Part shown: in pieces, positions 30,699 to 42,146 of the stretch
Layout: each line of letters starts with the position of its first letter
How positions within the stretch are numbered: the stretch's first letter is position 1
The notes under the pieces: model-generated
What the model was told of the DNA's origin: nothing
Seen by the model: the letters and a program-made list of their open reading frames with translations, nothing else
Databases searched by the model: none
Source: Tritrichomonas musculus
Taxonomy: Eukaryota; Parabasalia; Tritrichomonadida; Tritrichomonadidae
NCBI GenBank assembly: GCA_039105265.1
Contig: JAPFFF010000003.1
Location: 7,936,001 to 8,000,000 of the forward strand
Direction: 5' to 3'
DNA length: 64,000 bases
Position numbers and translations under genes: made by a program

Positions 30699-31187
30699 AT
30701 GTTAGAAAATCCTCCATCGAGGATAATTTACCCGCTTCTTCCTTTTGCCCATGATATATCATACTTCATGATAAATATAAATGAAGAAAAAACGTTAAAT
30801 TTAAACTCTATTCAATCAGAGAAAAATACTTCATCAAGCGAAACAGAAATCGATTATGCAAATATCAATTTACTATCAAACACAAACCTGGATATTCACA
30901 AAAAGAAAAGTCCAGTAACTTTGAAGCCTGCAGCGATTAATTTCAAATTTGCTTTTTATCGGCTTTTAACTTCACGGAAAAAGTTTCCTAAAAAGTATGT
31001 TGTTTTAATTCATAATTACATATGTAATACATTAAAATTAAGACGAGTGAATCGAGACGAAAGCAGATCTATTGATTTATATTTTAATAGCTTCTGTAAA
31101 TATCAAGAACAAATAATATCTTATATTCAATTACATAAATTAGAGATATTATCCATGTTTCCTGAATTATTAGACTGTAATATTTAA
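30699..31187 (+). CDS. Hypothetical protein
   Basis: 162 residues starting MLENPPSRIIYPLLPFAHDI. Not recognised. The first 85 residues are polar and Ser/Asn-rich. The last 75 are predicted helical and basic (FKFAFYRLLTSRKKFPKKYVVLIHNYICNTLKLRRVNRDESRSIDLYFNSF), which could be a small DNA- or RNA-binding domain. No signal peptide. It lies 87 bases before a TTAA-flanked transposon. Confidence 0.55.
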   Translation: MLENPPSRIIYPLLPFAHDISYFMININEEKTLNLNSIQSEKNTSSSETEIDYANINLLSNTNLDIHKKKSPVTLKPAAINFKFAFYRLLTSRKKFPKKYVVLIHNYICNTLKLRRVNRDESRSIDLYFNSFCKYQEQIISYIQLHKLEILSMFPELLDCNI

Positions 31188-31273
31188 TAAAAAGAAATAA
31201 TAAAAAATAAATTTCTGTTAATTGGGAGGATATTAATATTTATTTTTTTAAAAAAAGATCAACTTTTTCTTAA

Positions 31274-32866
31274 GGGTGCAGTATGAATGAGTTTATCTCA
31301 TTAAAAAGTGATTTTTTAGTAAAATTATCGAATTATATTATATAAAAAATTTTTTAAAATATATAAATATAATATATAATAATTTTATAATTTTATAAAT
31401 AAGAAATTATGATTTTAAAAATTGAATTGATTATGACAAAACTTTCAAAAATTTTAAATAGATTTTTTCAATATTTTTGAATCATGATAGATACAAAATT
31501 AATCATTATTGGCTTTATTCCAACAAATTTGAAACAATACTTAAAATAAAATACGGACAAAAACCAGTGGTTCATATTTGTATAGATGCATATAACAACT
31601 TGACTTCCATTACATGCCAGATTTTACACTATTCGTTGATTATGATTTTCGAATCAATTAACTAATAGTCAACGGTTTTCCAGCTATTTATGAATACTTT
31701 TTCAGCAATTTTAGAAATATTACTCTTGCTCCTTCATAATACTTATCTACTTATACATCGTTAATATAATCATAGCAGTTTTGCGAAAAAATTGGCATAT
31801 TCCTATTCACTGTCCTGATTTTAATCTTGCCTAACATCATATTTAGCAGCTTTGCAGTCTCTTGCTTTTAGAATAAAAATTTTTATTAATAAACGAATGT
31901 TCAGAAAATTGAATGATCTTTCAAAATTTTAGACTTGAAATCGTAGTTTTGAACATATGAATATTAACTTTTTTTAAAAAATATCTATACACATATTCAC
32001 TTTGAAATGTTTTATACATATAAAAAAATCAGATGAAGTTTTTATCATAAGGAGATAAAATTTGATATCATTTTTTTATAAATATATCCAAAATCCCAAA
32101 AATGGCTCTGTCAAGTTAATTATTAAAATTCATAGATTCGAATTTTTAATGAATAATTGATTCATTGTTCATATTGAAGGACTACATAGTTTTTCAATTT
32201 TTCTTGATTAACGGACTATTTGTAGATCTATGTAGTCATTCAATTTTTGATGAATGAAATTATAAAGCAGCATTATTCTTTTTACTCACAAAGAAGTTTA
32301 ATCTGACAGAGAGATTTTTTTTTTTTATTCTATTTTAAAAAAAGTTTTTTATTAATCAATTTTAATTCATTTGTAACAAAATTTCAAAGCGCTTTAAAAA
32401 AACATGTATTTATAATAGATAACTTTTATATGAATACTTATATTAAAAATTTGATTTTATAATATTTTTTCATATAAATAAATAAAATATTGCATGATCA
32501 CATCTTGCTTATATTATCTTCATTTTCCAGAAAATTATAATTTTGATTCTTTTACAATCTATTTTTATTTTATTGAAATAACATCTGGATATATGGATAT
32601 TTAAACAATTCTATATTTAATTTTTAATGAGATATTCTCATTTGAAAAATGAATAATTCAATTTTTTTTTCAAATAATTCCTTTTTTATTTATTCAAAAA
32701 AGCAATTATTAATTCAATTAATGTTTTATAAATATACAATAATAAAAAATTGTTTTTTATTTAATAACATAATATTTTATGTTTAAAAAAATCACAATCA
32801 TTGATTATATAATATAATAGTTATATACTACTTATTTATCCAGATATTAGTGTTCATACTGCACCC
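31274..32866. mobile_element. 1.6-kb TTAA-flanked inverted-repeat element
   Basis: GGGTGCAGTATGAA (31274-31287) and its exact complement TTCATACTGCACCC (32853-32866) are bordered by TTAA on both sides (31270-31273 and 32867-32870). TTAA targets are used by piggyBac- and Kolobok-type transposases; if the target were TA instead, the element would be mariner-like with AGGGTGC ends. No transposase is recognisable; the open frame 31477-31665 has no motif. It is a non-autonomous or decayed element. Confidence 0.82.
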
Positions 32867-32870
32867 TTAA

Positions 32871-33307
32871 ACAAATTTTCAGATGTGATCAAAACCTCTT
32901 TCAAAAAGTTTATTTTGCTTAGAATAATTTGAATAAAATCAAGATTTCTGTTTTTCTTAATTTTGAATGATTTTTAAAAACCTTTGGAATTCTGTTATGC
33001 CAATATTAAATTTATAATTTTTCTATTTCAAAAATTAATTGTTTTTTACGTTGCTCTCAAAATTGAATGGAAAAATAATCGAAAAACGGTTTGTAACCAT
33101 ATCAAGAAAAATTTATGGTGAATTTTCACTTTTTTATCTGACTAATATCCCTTAAAATTTCATTGAAATAAATTGAAAGTCATAAATTAAGAATTTATAG
33201 AAAACAGTGAATGGAGATCTAACTATTATTTATAAAGGCGCAGAAGAGAATCTCCATGAAATAAAAAAACTTCAAAAACTGTTTTTTTTTTTTTTTTAGA
33301 AATTGCA
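32871..33307. other. Intergenic before the BTB pseudogene
   Basis: AT-rich, with TTCAAAAAGTT at 32900 and a T17 run near 33282-33298. No gene. Confidence 0.5.
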
Positions 33308-34650
33308 TTGAATAAGATGAAAATTTATATGTATAGAATTCATAAAAATGTAATAAATTACAATCCAACCATTTTATATTTTCAACCACCAAATATGTTA
33401 TTGATATTAATGAATCTAAATTTTTGCCAAAAAATTTATTATCTCAGTTGTAGATACGAATACAAAGAGCTCAAAAAAGAAATTGAAGAATTTATTAACA
33501 CAAGACTAAATAATAATTCCTTTCTTACTGAAAAAAATGTAAAAAATAACGAAAATTATCAAACATCCCAAGTCGATCCAGCTAAAGAATAATCAGTAAA
33601 AACTTTGAAATTATCATTAAAACTGCTTTTTTTTTGAATCAGATGGGGCTTGCGATATTAAATCATATCTCAAAATTACCTAAAGGCAACAAAAAAGATT
33701 ATATACTACCATTTGCATTTGTTATTTCAATAATCAAGAAAAATTTAGCAAAAAAGAAATTTACCAAGCATTTTGAGATAATCATTATTAATACTTTCAA
33801 GTTCACTTCATTACTGCTTCATGATAACTGGTAGAATCGGAAAATTCTTTTCTATTAATCAAATAAATTGAATATTTAGTCCAAAAAACGCTGAAAAAAA
33901 AAAAAATCTAAAATTTCTGATTAAAAGTAGACAATGAGCAAAATATTGAATATTAAAGCTAAAATCAGTCAAAAAGAAACCAACTTTAATCAAAAAATTC
34001 ATATTTTGGAAGTAAAAATCAGTCAAATTGAAAACACATTTAAAAAGCCGACTAAAGAAATTGAAAAATTAAAAAGTCAAAATTTTGACCAAAAAATTGA
34101 AAATCTTCAAAAGTCAGAGAAACACATCAAAGAACTCCAAAAACAACTGGAAAATCCGAATGATCTCATCTAAATCATCCATTCTAAATGACCACAACGA
34201 ATTTGAAAGTATCAATTGATTGGCTGGAAAAACATGGTGAAGTACACATGATTATTGAATAATTGAATTCACTTTTAATTTCATTCTGGATTCTGGCTAT
34301 CATCCAAAGTACTTCTTTCAGGAAAGTAATAATTTTTATGCATCAGAAAGAGGTGAAAAACACTCATGCACACGAGTACTTTCTGATGCATTTGAATTGA
34401 AATTGCTGACAATGCTGTTGAAGCAAAATATTTTTGTTCAATTGAAAACTGGGACCTTTGAAGTGTTAAATGATAAAAATAGTTGGATAACAATTGGCAA
34501 TCATTCTGATGAGGAGAATTTAGAACAAATGAGTTTTCTCAATATTTTGCCAAAAATTCGACACAATTGAGAATATTCATCAGTTGCCAGCATGACAATG
34601 CTATTCAATTAACTCGTTTGGAGTTTTATAGAAAATTCAAAATTCGTTAA
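33308..34650 (+). pseudogene. Decayed BTB / coiled-coil / discoidin-domain gene
   Basis: Fragments appear in the right order but in different frames. The first is a BTB end (IYYLSCRYEYKELKKEIEEF, 33435-33500). Next is an helical middle (33634-33834). A coiled coil (33934-34173) has KISQKETNFNQKIH and KEIEKLKSQNFDQKIENLQ. A discoidin-like C-terminus (34270-34650) includes NSWITIGNHSDEENLEQMSF and RIFISCQHDNAIQLTRLEFY, like the IRIxQTGPN...LxxLEFxG strand. The BTB/coiled-coil/F5/8 layout is common in trichomonads. Several frameshifts and stops make it a pseudogene. Confidence 0.6.
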
Positions 34651-34919
34651 TAAAACATTATATTATATTCAAAATTCAATAAACTGGTTTTTAAGTTTAC
34701 ACTTCACACAAATTATTGAGTGAGATTGAGAAGTTTATTTTGAAATTGAGAAGAATAAAAAATACGACAGTGCGATTATTCATTTGACTTCAAATGAATA
34801 CTTTTTTTTTTATCTTTAGATATGCTATATAAATAATAAATTCACTATAAAATAAAAAAACATTCATACAATTTTATTCACTATTATAGATTCAATAGAT
34901 TGAGAAGCTCATCTTCACT

Positions 34920-37601
34920 CTACGATGATGACTGCGGGCTGCCTAATAAGTCTTTCGCAATTTGTGAGGCAATCGATTGGATGCCCATTTGAATTTCATC
35001 GTCTTTTTGATCACTTTTCGCAATATCACATGAAACATCATTTTCTTCATCGCAGCTGCTTTTGTTCTCGAAATTACTTAATATGCTGCCAGCACTAGTC
35101 ATGTCGTTATCATTAAAATTGAGAGCAACACTATCATCTTCTTTTCTATCAACTCTGTTTTGATTATTACTATCTCGAGCACCAGCGCTGCTTGCCAAAT
35201 TGCTTTCATTGTTATTTGAAATGACTTGATCACAATTGCCATTTGAGTTGCTCTCTTCATTATGATTCAAATTAATATGATCGTTGCCTTCTTCTGCGCT
35301 ATTTTGTATCTGACCGTCACTGGCTTTTATATTGGAACTGCTGAGGTCTTTGCCATCATTTGAGTTGCTCTGATTCTGGCTGCAGCTGACATCAAAGTCG
35401 CTCAGAAAATTATTTGCACTGCACTGCTCTCCGTTTTCATTGTTTTCACTTTCATTTCCATTTTTACTCATATCATCTTGATTGCTCTCGCCAAAAGCTT
35501 TATTTCCATCATCAAGAGTTTTGCTATTTTCATCAGAATCTTTATTGTTATCATCAGCAACTTTATTTTTATCATCAACAACTTTATTTTTATCATCAGC
35601 AGCTTTGTTACTCTCATTAACAACTTTATTGTTATCATCAACAAGAGCTTTACTGTTCTCGTCAGAAGTCTTGCTGTTCTCATCAACAGTATTACTGTTC
35701 TCGTCATGAGTTTTGCTATTTTCATCAGAATCTTTATTGTTATCATCAACAACTTTATTGTTATCATCAACAACTTTATTGTTATCATCAACAACTTTAT
35801 TGTTATCATCAACAACTTTATTTTTATCATCAGCAGCTTTGTTACTCTCATCAACAACTTTATTGCTATCATCAAGAGCTTTACGGTTCTCATCAGAAGT
35901 CTTGCTGTTCTCATCAACGGCATTATTGTTCTCGTCACGAGATTTGCTGCTATCTTCAGCCGTGTTTGCGGCTGATTTTTCGATTTCTGATCCTGCCTGG
36001 CACATCTCTTTCGGATTTGTGTCAGCAAACATTGTTGCAGAAGACTCAAACACGATGTTTTGGCTGACAATTCCAGCTTCACTTGATACAGGTGAAGTGA
36101 AATGAGGCTTTTCAGCATAAACGGGCGTCGCTTCCTGCGTGTTTTTCTTTACGCGCATTCCGTTTTCGCCGTTCAGCTGGTCATCGTTGGCACCGTCAGA
36201 GTAGTAGTAGCTGTATTCAGAATAATCGTCATTTTTCTCTTTATTTTGAATTGGCGAGTTTTTCTGAGAGCCTGAATTGTGATCTGAAATATTTTTGGAT
36301 GATTTTGAATTTTTCTTCCTTTTTTCGATTTTTTCTGTTGATTTTGTATCGCTATTATTGATATCTGTTGCTTGCTTTTTATTTTCTATGGCATCATTCA
36401 AAATAAATGAATTGTTTACATTCTCATTTCGATTATTTCGTTTTTTGCTGTTCGATTCAGCTTGAAGAGTTTCAATTGTTTTCCTTTGGAATTCTTGTTG
36501 TTTCCCATATATTTGCTTCCTTCTTATTTTTTCTGTTTTTATTAAGTGTGGATCATTAGGAGCAATTAGACGAGGAAGTAAAGAAGTAATGGTTGCATCT
36601 CTATTTTTTGGAACTCCTGCAGAACGTGTTGGTGGCGTTTGATCCATTTTTGCTTTTATAATTGACTCTTTGACTTGAACTTGAACAACAAGATCGCGAT
36701 GATTGACTCTGAGCATTTCTGCACGATAATCAGCATCGAGTAAATCTTTACCATGACTTCGTAATTGCTCAAATCGATCCATTTCAATTGACTGCTTTTC
36801 GAGATGTTTTGATTTAGCAATTTGATAATCATGTATTAAATTAGATTGAGCATTTTCAATTTCAATTTGAGTTTGATTGACAACTTGAGTATGTACATAA
36901 TCTGCACGGTCTATTTCACCTGAAATTGCAAGACTTTTTTCAATTTGCATTAATTGTAGAAGTCGCTGGCTTGGCTTTCTATACTTTTGTGGCATTTCAC
37001 GAGCCCATATTCGTTCAAAAACACGTGTTTCATGAGCATGCTTTCTTTGAAGTTCTTCTCGTTTTTCTGCGGTTTCGTTTTCATAATCATTAAACCTAAT
37101 TCTCCATCTTTGTTCAAAATTCGATTTTGACTCTTTTTGATCTTCAACGATTTTTATTGTAGGTTTGATTTTCGTGGTTCTCTTTTCTAAAACTGATTTG
37201 GCTTGCGATTCAATATTCTGAGTTCGACGTGCATCTTCATAATTACCTTCGATTGCACAATGTTGCGTATATTCACGAAGATGACTGATAAAGCGATTTA
37301 ATTGATCAGTTTCGATTTGAGAAAAATCAAGTTTGCTAGTATTTTTATTCTCGTCTTCAAGAATATTCTCAAAATGCTTCCTAATTTTAATACATTGAGA
37401 ATCTAAAAGCATTGATTCAACTCTTGATGATTTTTTCAATGACGAATTTGGCCGAGTATTTTTTGATAAATAATAATAATTTGCTCTAGAATTTTTCGTT
37501 ACTCGAATCGATGAAGATGATGTAACCGATGAACTTGATGACGAGCGAGATTGCTGATCTTGAGCTTGCAGCCTCCTCGGAGTCTGCAATTTGGCTTTCA
37601 T
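34920..37601 (-). CDS. 893-residue coiled-coil protein with a heptapeptide-repeat tail
   Basis: The frame extends to 37625, but the first ATG is at 37601. Residues 1-60 are Ser-rich. Residues 60-400 are a conserved-looking helical region with an internal RxxHAHETRVFERIWAREMPQKYRKPSQRLLQLM motif. It resembles large trichomonad proteins of unknown function that share a similar RLL...EK core. The C-terminal half is low complexity: about twenty units of DDNNKVV / DENSKTx (35480-35960), then an Asn/Ser/Asp-rich tail. No signal peptide or membrane segment. Function unknown; possibly cytoskeletal. Confidence 0.8.
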   Translation of the reverse strand: MKAKLQTPRRLQAQDQQSRSSSSSSVTSSSSIRVTKNSRANYYYLSKNTRPNSSLKKSSRVESMLLDSQCIKIRKHFENILEDENKNTSKLDFSQIETDQLNRFISHLREYTQHCAIEGNYEDARRTQNIESQAKSVLEKRTTKIKPTIKIVEDQKESKSNFEQRWRIRFNDYENETAEKREELQRKHAHETRVFERIWAREMPQKYRKPSQRLLQLMQIEKSLAISGEIDRADYVHTQVVNQTQIEIENAQSNLIHDYQIAKSKHLEKQSIEMDRFEQLRSHGKDLLDADYRAEMLRVNHRDLVVQVQVKESIIKAKMDQTPPTRSAGVPKNRDATITSLLPRLIAPNDPHLIKTEKIRRKQIYGKQQEFQRKTIETLQAESNSKKRNNRNENVNNSFILNDAIENKKQATDINNSDTKSTEKIEKRKKNSKSSKNISDHNSGSQKNSPIQNKEKNDDYSEYSYYYSDGANDDQLNGENGMRVKKNTQEATPVYAEKPHFTSPVSSEAGIVSQNIVFESSATMFADTNPKEMCQAGSEIEKSAANTAEDSSKSRDENNNAVDENSKTSDENRKALDDSNKVVDESNKAADDKNKVVDDNNKVVDDNNKVVDDNNKVVDDNNKDSDENSKTHDENSNTVDENSKTSDENSKALVDDNNKVVNESNKAADDKNKVVDDKNKVADDNNKDSDENSKTLDDGNKAFGESNQDDMSKNGNESENNENGEQCSANNFLSDFDVSCSQNQSNSNDGKDLSSSNIKASDGQIQNSAEEGNDHINLNHNEESNSNGNCDQVISNNNESNLASSAGARDSNNQNRVDRKEDDSVALNFNDNDMTSAGSILSNFENKSSCDEENDVSCDIAKSDQKDDEIQMGIQSIASQIAKDLLGSPQSSS
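35470..35960 (-). repeat. 21-bp tandem repeats coding for D/N/K heptapeptides
   Basis: Roughly twenty 21-bp units of the type (D/N)-(D/E)-(N/D)-N-K-x-x. Two larger blocks each repeat the order VVDxSNKAADDKNKVVDD...DSDENSKT, so there is higher-order duplication on top of the 21-bp unit. Confidence 0.88.
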
Positions 37602-37763
37602 ATGAAAATCAAATTTCGAAATCAAATAACGTACGAAAAAATTGAGTATCTTATCAAAATTTGAATTAAAATTTTCAAAATTATAAACTCGATTATTTGC
37701 ACGAAATATTATGATTTTAGATTTAAAATTGATAAATAGAGGAAAATATTTATTAACAATTTT

Positions 37764-38396
37764 TTAATCACAAATAACTAGCTTTTTTCTTTTTTTACAA
37801 GAAAGATCAACTGTTGGTATCCATTGTGGAAAAGTTGGGTAATAATCATTTGACATTTCATACGAGCACATAGTTTGATAATGATCTCCTTTTTGAGGAT
37901 TATATTTTTTATTACATGCTTGATATTTATAATTTGAATAAAAATGCTTGCTATTGAATGCATCATTATCATCGAAACTCATTCTTTCAACAGTATCTGA
38001 ATCTGAGTCTGCAAAATCTGAATCGTAATGATGCGTTCTCTTTTCTTTCTTTTTAGTTACTTTTGAATGCTTGATCATTTTTTGCTTCTTGACTTTCTTT
38101 ATTTCATCTGATTTTGCTTTTGCTTTTTTCGCAATTAATTGTTGAAAGGAATCATATGAGTGTGGTCTTCTATTTGAAATAGGAATAGCTTCGCTACAAA
38201 ATCTTTCATGTTGGGCTACATCAATTAACATATGACATATCGTTTTTCCATAAACTGAATAATCTTCTGGTTGTAAATCGTCAACAATACTTGATATTTC
38301 GGCTAAAGAAGAAGTAAAACTGCCTGATTCATATTCTTTAAGAATTTCTTTTAACCTATGGATACAATATATATAATTTTGGTCACAATTCGTCAT
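37764..38396 (-). CDS. Hypothetical protein with basic middle
   Basis: 210 residues. The N-terminal 75 residues are helical and negatively charged (LAEISSIVDDLQPEDYSVYGKTICHMLIDVAQHE). A Lys-rich stretch AKAKSDEIKKVKKQKMIKHSKVTKKKEKR (~92-120) looks like a nuclear localisation signal. An acidic serine segment and an aromatic C-terminus follow. Not recognised. It lies 160 bases upstream of the 893-residue gene on the same strand. Confidence 0.65.
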   Translation of the reverse strand: MTNCDQNYIYCIHRLKEILKEYESGSFTSSLAEISSIVDDLQPEDYSVYGKTICHMLIDVAQHERFCSEAIPISNRRPHSYDSFQQLIAKKAKAKSDEIKKVKKQKMIKHSKVTKKKEKRTHHYDSDFADSDSDTVERMSFDDNDAFNSKHFYSNYKYQACNKKYNPQKGDHYQTMCSYEMSNDYYPTFPQWIPTVDLSCKKRKKLVICD

Positions 38397-38590
38397 TTCT
38401 TATTTTTTTTCTTACGTTATAAGAATCATGTACGTTTATCAAATTGGCCATTTAAGCATTCAATTCCTATCCTTAAAACTACACATTTATATAACAAAAT
38501 ATGCAAATTTTATTAAAAAGTTAACAATACTAAAGCTTTTAATAAAATTTCATAATCCAATTTTTAATTATTCGTTTAAATATATAAAAT

Positions 38591-40477
38591 TTAAGAATCT
38601 AATGAATTAATGAGTGCATCTAAATCAACATCATCGTTTTCATTTGGTTTTGATTCATCAGCAGTATCAACGTGCTGACTTCCATCTAATTCTTTGAGAG
38701 GAGGATATTTATCGATATCTATTTCATCATCATTCTTTTGAATGTTGTCACCAACTGTCCATTCTGGTTCTTCTTGCTGATTTGGTTGCTCATCTTGAGC
38801 AGCAGGCAGATTTTCATCTTGGACCCAAGGAGCATTATCACCATCAACTTGTGGCTCCGTAGGAACTGGTTGTTCTTCAACTTGTGGTTCTGGAGTTGCT
38901 GGTTGTTCTTGATTTGGCTGTTCTTCAGTTTGCTCGCCATTTTCTGGAATCACCCATTCTTGATTCTGATCTTGTGGAGGAACTTCATCTTGGTTTTCAG
39001 TTTGTTCTGGCTGAGGTTGTTCTTGAGGCTGTGCGTCAATCTGTTGCTGCTCTTCTTGCTGCTGTTCTTCTTGCTTTTGCACTTCTGTATTTGGTTGCTC
39101 TTCAAGAGGAGGTTGTGCGACCTCTTCTTGTTGCTGTTGCGTTTCCTGACTTGCATCATTTGGTTGAGAAGCTTGTTCTTCTGGGTTTTGGTCTGGTGCA
39201 AATGCATTGACATCATCAGCCTGCTTTTCTACTTCATGCTGATCTGCATCAGCATTTTCAGGATGCTCATTTGAGTCAATTACCCAATTCTGGTTGAGGT
39301 CTTGAGGAGGAAGTTCTTGTTGATCTTGTGGCTGCTCTGGTTGAGCTTCTGGAACATTCTCTGGTTGGGTCTCTTCTTCATGCGTATCAATTTCAACAAA
39401 TCTCTCTTCATTATCTCGTCTGACTTGTTCTTCAAATGGAATATCACCTTCAGCATAATCTGGAACAGGACCATGCTCAGGTTCAGATTCTTCATTAGAT
39501 TGTTGTTGTAAATCTTTGTTTTGAATTTGATCAGGCTCAAATCGATTTTGCTCTTCTTCATGCTCCTCATTTGGAAGAACAAGATTATTTTCTTCATTTT
39601 GTGTTATTTCTTGATTTTGCTCTTCTTCATGTTGCTCATTTGGTTCTTCTTCATGTGGTTGCTCGTTTTGCTCTTCTTCATGCGGTAGCTCATTTTGTTC
39701 TTCTTCTTGCAGTAGCTCGTTTTGCTCTTCTTCATACACTTGCTCATTTTGCTCTTCTTCTTGCGGCTCATTTCTTTCTTCTTCTTCTTGAATCTGTTCA
39801 TTGAATTCCTCTTCTTGTTCAGCAAGCTGATTTTGCTCTTTTTGCTGTTGCTCATTCAATTGATTTTCTTCAAGAGTTGGTTGCTGGGAAGTTAATTGCT
39901 CTGTTTTCTTCTTTGGCGAACCTGTTGGAGATGTTCGATCAGGGTAAAGAGTCATCATTGTTTTTAGCGGTTGCGGCATATAAATAATTCTTCTTGCTTT
40001 TGTTTTTGGGTTGTATATGCGCAATGGCTCTGTAGAGGTCAAAATCCATCCTTTAACAAGCTGATCGTATAATCTTTCACGTAAAAAGCTGGCTTTCGAT
40101 TTTTCTGTTTGTCTAAGATGAATATAATTGATAAGTTCGAGGCTATCTCCAAAAACAATAACAGCCATAATTCTATAGAGACGAAACATTGCAACAGGAG
40201 TTTTTGAAAGATTTAAATTAACTAATTTGGGCTGATAGCAAGCATCTTCAAAAGATTCAATTTTTGTATTGTCGCAACGCAAAAATTCCAATGATGGAAT
40301 CGTATGTAAACCACGAAAGTTTGTTAATGGATTATTAGAGAGTTTAAGTTCGGTAATGAGTTGATTTTCTGGAATTTTAGGTATTGAGTGAAGATTTCTT
40401 GAGTCATAAGAAAGAGAAGTACCTCGTTTGAAAGAGCTTCGATGCTTGGAAGTAGAGTTCAAAGTATGTGTCTTCAT
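38591..40477 (-). CDS. Leucine-rich repeat protein with long Glu/Gln-rich tail
   Basis: 628 residues. Residues 25-110 hold three or four leucine-rich repeats (LITELKLSNNPLTNFRGL, IPSLEFLRCDNTKIESFEDA, PKLVNLNLSKTPV). An LRR-cap-like helical segment follows to about 180 (LYDQLVKGWILTSTEPLRIYNP). Similar layouts occur in centriole/flagellar and PP1-regulator LRR proteins. From about 200 onward the protein is almost all Glu, Gln, Asn and Pro, with EEEQNEQ(P/L)HE repeats. The acidic tail contains recurring WVI/WV motifs (NQNWVIDS, NQEWVIPE, APWVQDE, EWTVGD). Cytosolic; function unknown. Confidence 0.82.
   Translation of the reverse strand: MKTHTLNSTSKHRSSFKRGTSLSYDSRNLHSIPKIPENQLITELKLSNNPLTNFRGLHTIPSLEFLRCDNTKIESFEDACYQPKLVNLNLSKTPVAMFRLYRIMAVIVFGDSLELINYIHLRQTEKSKASFLRERLYDQLVKGWILTSTEPLRIYNPKTKARRIIYMPQPLKTMMTLYPDRTSPTGSPKKKTEQLTSQQPTLEENQLNEQQQKEQNQLAEQEEEFNEQIQEEEERNEPQEEEQNEQVYEEEQNELLQEEEQNELPHEEEQNEQPHEEEPNEQHEEEQNQEITQNEENNLVLPNEEHEEEQNRFEPDQIQNKDLQQQSNEESEPEHGPVPDYAEGDIPFEEQVRRDNEERFVEIDTHEEETQPENVPEAQPEQPQDQQELPPQDLNQNWVIDSNEHPENADADQHEVEKQADDVNAFAPDQNPEEQASQPNDASQETQQQQEEVAQPPLEEQPNTEVQKQEEQQQEEQQQIDAQPQEQPQPEQTENQDEVPPQDQNQEWVIPENGEQTEEQPNQEQPATPEPQVEEQPVPTEPQVDGDNAPWVQDENLPAAQDEQPNQQEEPEWTVGDNIQKNDDEIDIDKYPPLKELDGSQHVDTADESKPNENDDVDLDALINSLDS
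39540..39860 (-). repeat. EEEQNE-type low-complexity repeats inside the LRR gene
   Basis: About ten imperfect 24-30-bp units encode EEEQNE(Q/L)xx. On the plus strand they read CTCTTCTTCAT(G). Confidence 0.8.
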
Positions 40478-42132
40478 TTAGAAGATTCTTTACTCTTTTA
40501 ATTCAATTTCGACCGTTTAACAAAATTTTATAAAAAAAATAAATTTTTTTTAAAAAGATTAAGTCAACCATACCTAAATAAACCAATCACACTAATAACC
40601 CACAAAATTAAAGGATGTAATTTCATTTTTCATATCACAATTCCTTTGTAATTTTCATATTTGGCGCCATTTTTTCATTATTAGGTTTTGTTAAAAAGTT
40701 CATAACGATAGGAAATAAAAAAGGTAACTCAAAATATGTTTTAAATAGATTTACTTTACATTTATGATTACATTTATATAAAAAAATGTAACCTACAAAA
40801 ACATAGTCAATATGTTTGCCATTTTCATGTATTTGATATGATAAACTTTTAAAAGTTTAAGCCTTAAAGTATCTTTGTTTCAATTGGATGAAACACTTTT
40901 TATTTAAGTGCTCATATTGTTTTGATATCTTATGTTCTAGGTTGCCTTCGAATGCGTTAAGATAGAAATATTCAGAAACAAAAATTGATTTTCTTTCATT
41001 GATGAGTTGATTTCTAAGTTACATTTCTTATATGCTTTTATTATATTTTTCATTAAATCGAATTCTTGACTTATCTCCTCATTACTGATATTTTTTTTTC
41101 CCCGTAAAACCTGGGATTTATTTATTTAACAAATATTTAACGAAAGATGAGAACATTTTTTTGCTTACATATTATTTCAATTTATATTTATGATTTGAAA
41201 TTATAGAATTATAGTGTTATGATCAATACCAGTTAAAAAGTAAATTTAAGAAATAATCATGAATATTTTTGTTTTAAAAATTAAAGTAAAAGTAACTTGA
41301 TCTTGCACGAATTTGAGAAATATAAATATAAATCATTTTATTCAAAAAGTTATCGTTTGAATTCAAATATTTGAATGATTAATAAAAAAACTTCACAATT
41401 TTCTATTCTGTATAAAGTCAAATTGACATTTTTTTCTCTTCTCAATTAAAAAAATAACCAAAATAAATTTCTCAAAATTTACTTATACTGTAACTAAGGT
41501 TTATAATTAGGCTGAGAATTTTCAACACATGGCAATGTAATTAATCCAAAGAACAGACAGTATTATGTGATATCTAATGCATTTGTAAAGATTATATGGT
41601 TCTAACATATTCCAATTTTTTAGTTAAAATATATTGGATGCATCAGTAACATTTTCTTTTTTTTTTACACATTTAAAATGGCATATAAAATAGCCTTTAT
41701 TTAACGCATTATTGTTTTCTTTGAAGTTGATCCTTTTTCATGAAATTTGATCCAATGGATCAACTATTTTGGTATTTTCCTTATGCTATGTTGATCTTTC
41801 TTTTACCCAAGACATAAAACTACAGTTTTTTTTTCAAAAGTCAATCTAAAAAAAATCATTATTCAATATTTTTTTTTGATTTTTTTTTCTGAGGATTTTT
41901 CACTTTTTCAATGACTTATGAAAAATCCAACAATACTAGAATCGATCAATTCCTGCAAAAAACAATATTGCTTTATTGCTTGATTACTCATTGGATTTGC
42001 TTTTCGGTTGAGTTTTCAGTTTTTGAGAAGAAGTCAAACGAATATTTTTTTATCGTCTCTTTTCAACCTACTCTCAATTTCTCTCAAATTAATTATCATA
42101 AATGGCCTGCCTTTTATTTTTATATTTTTTAT
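40478..42132. other. Gene-poor AT-rich region
   Basis: 1.65 kb without a supportable gene. The open frame at 41911-42183 runs into the foldback element and looks accidental. At 41882-41912 there is a third, diverged copy of the foldback arm end (CTGAGGATTTTTCACTTTTT). Confidence 0.55.
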
Positions 42133-42146
42133 TTAAGTAGAGCACG

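Noticed and set aside
35478-36105. Long Ile/Val- and Leu/Ser-rich plus-strand frames
   Set aside because: Antisense shadows of the 21-bp repeats in the 893-aa gene; they mimic membrane proteins only by composition.
38738-39274. 178-codon hydrophobic plus-strand frame
   Set aside because: Antisense shadow of the Glu/Gln-rich tail of the LRR gene.
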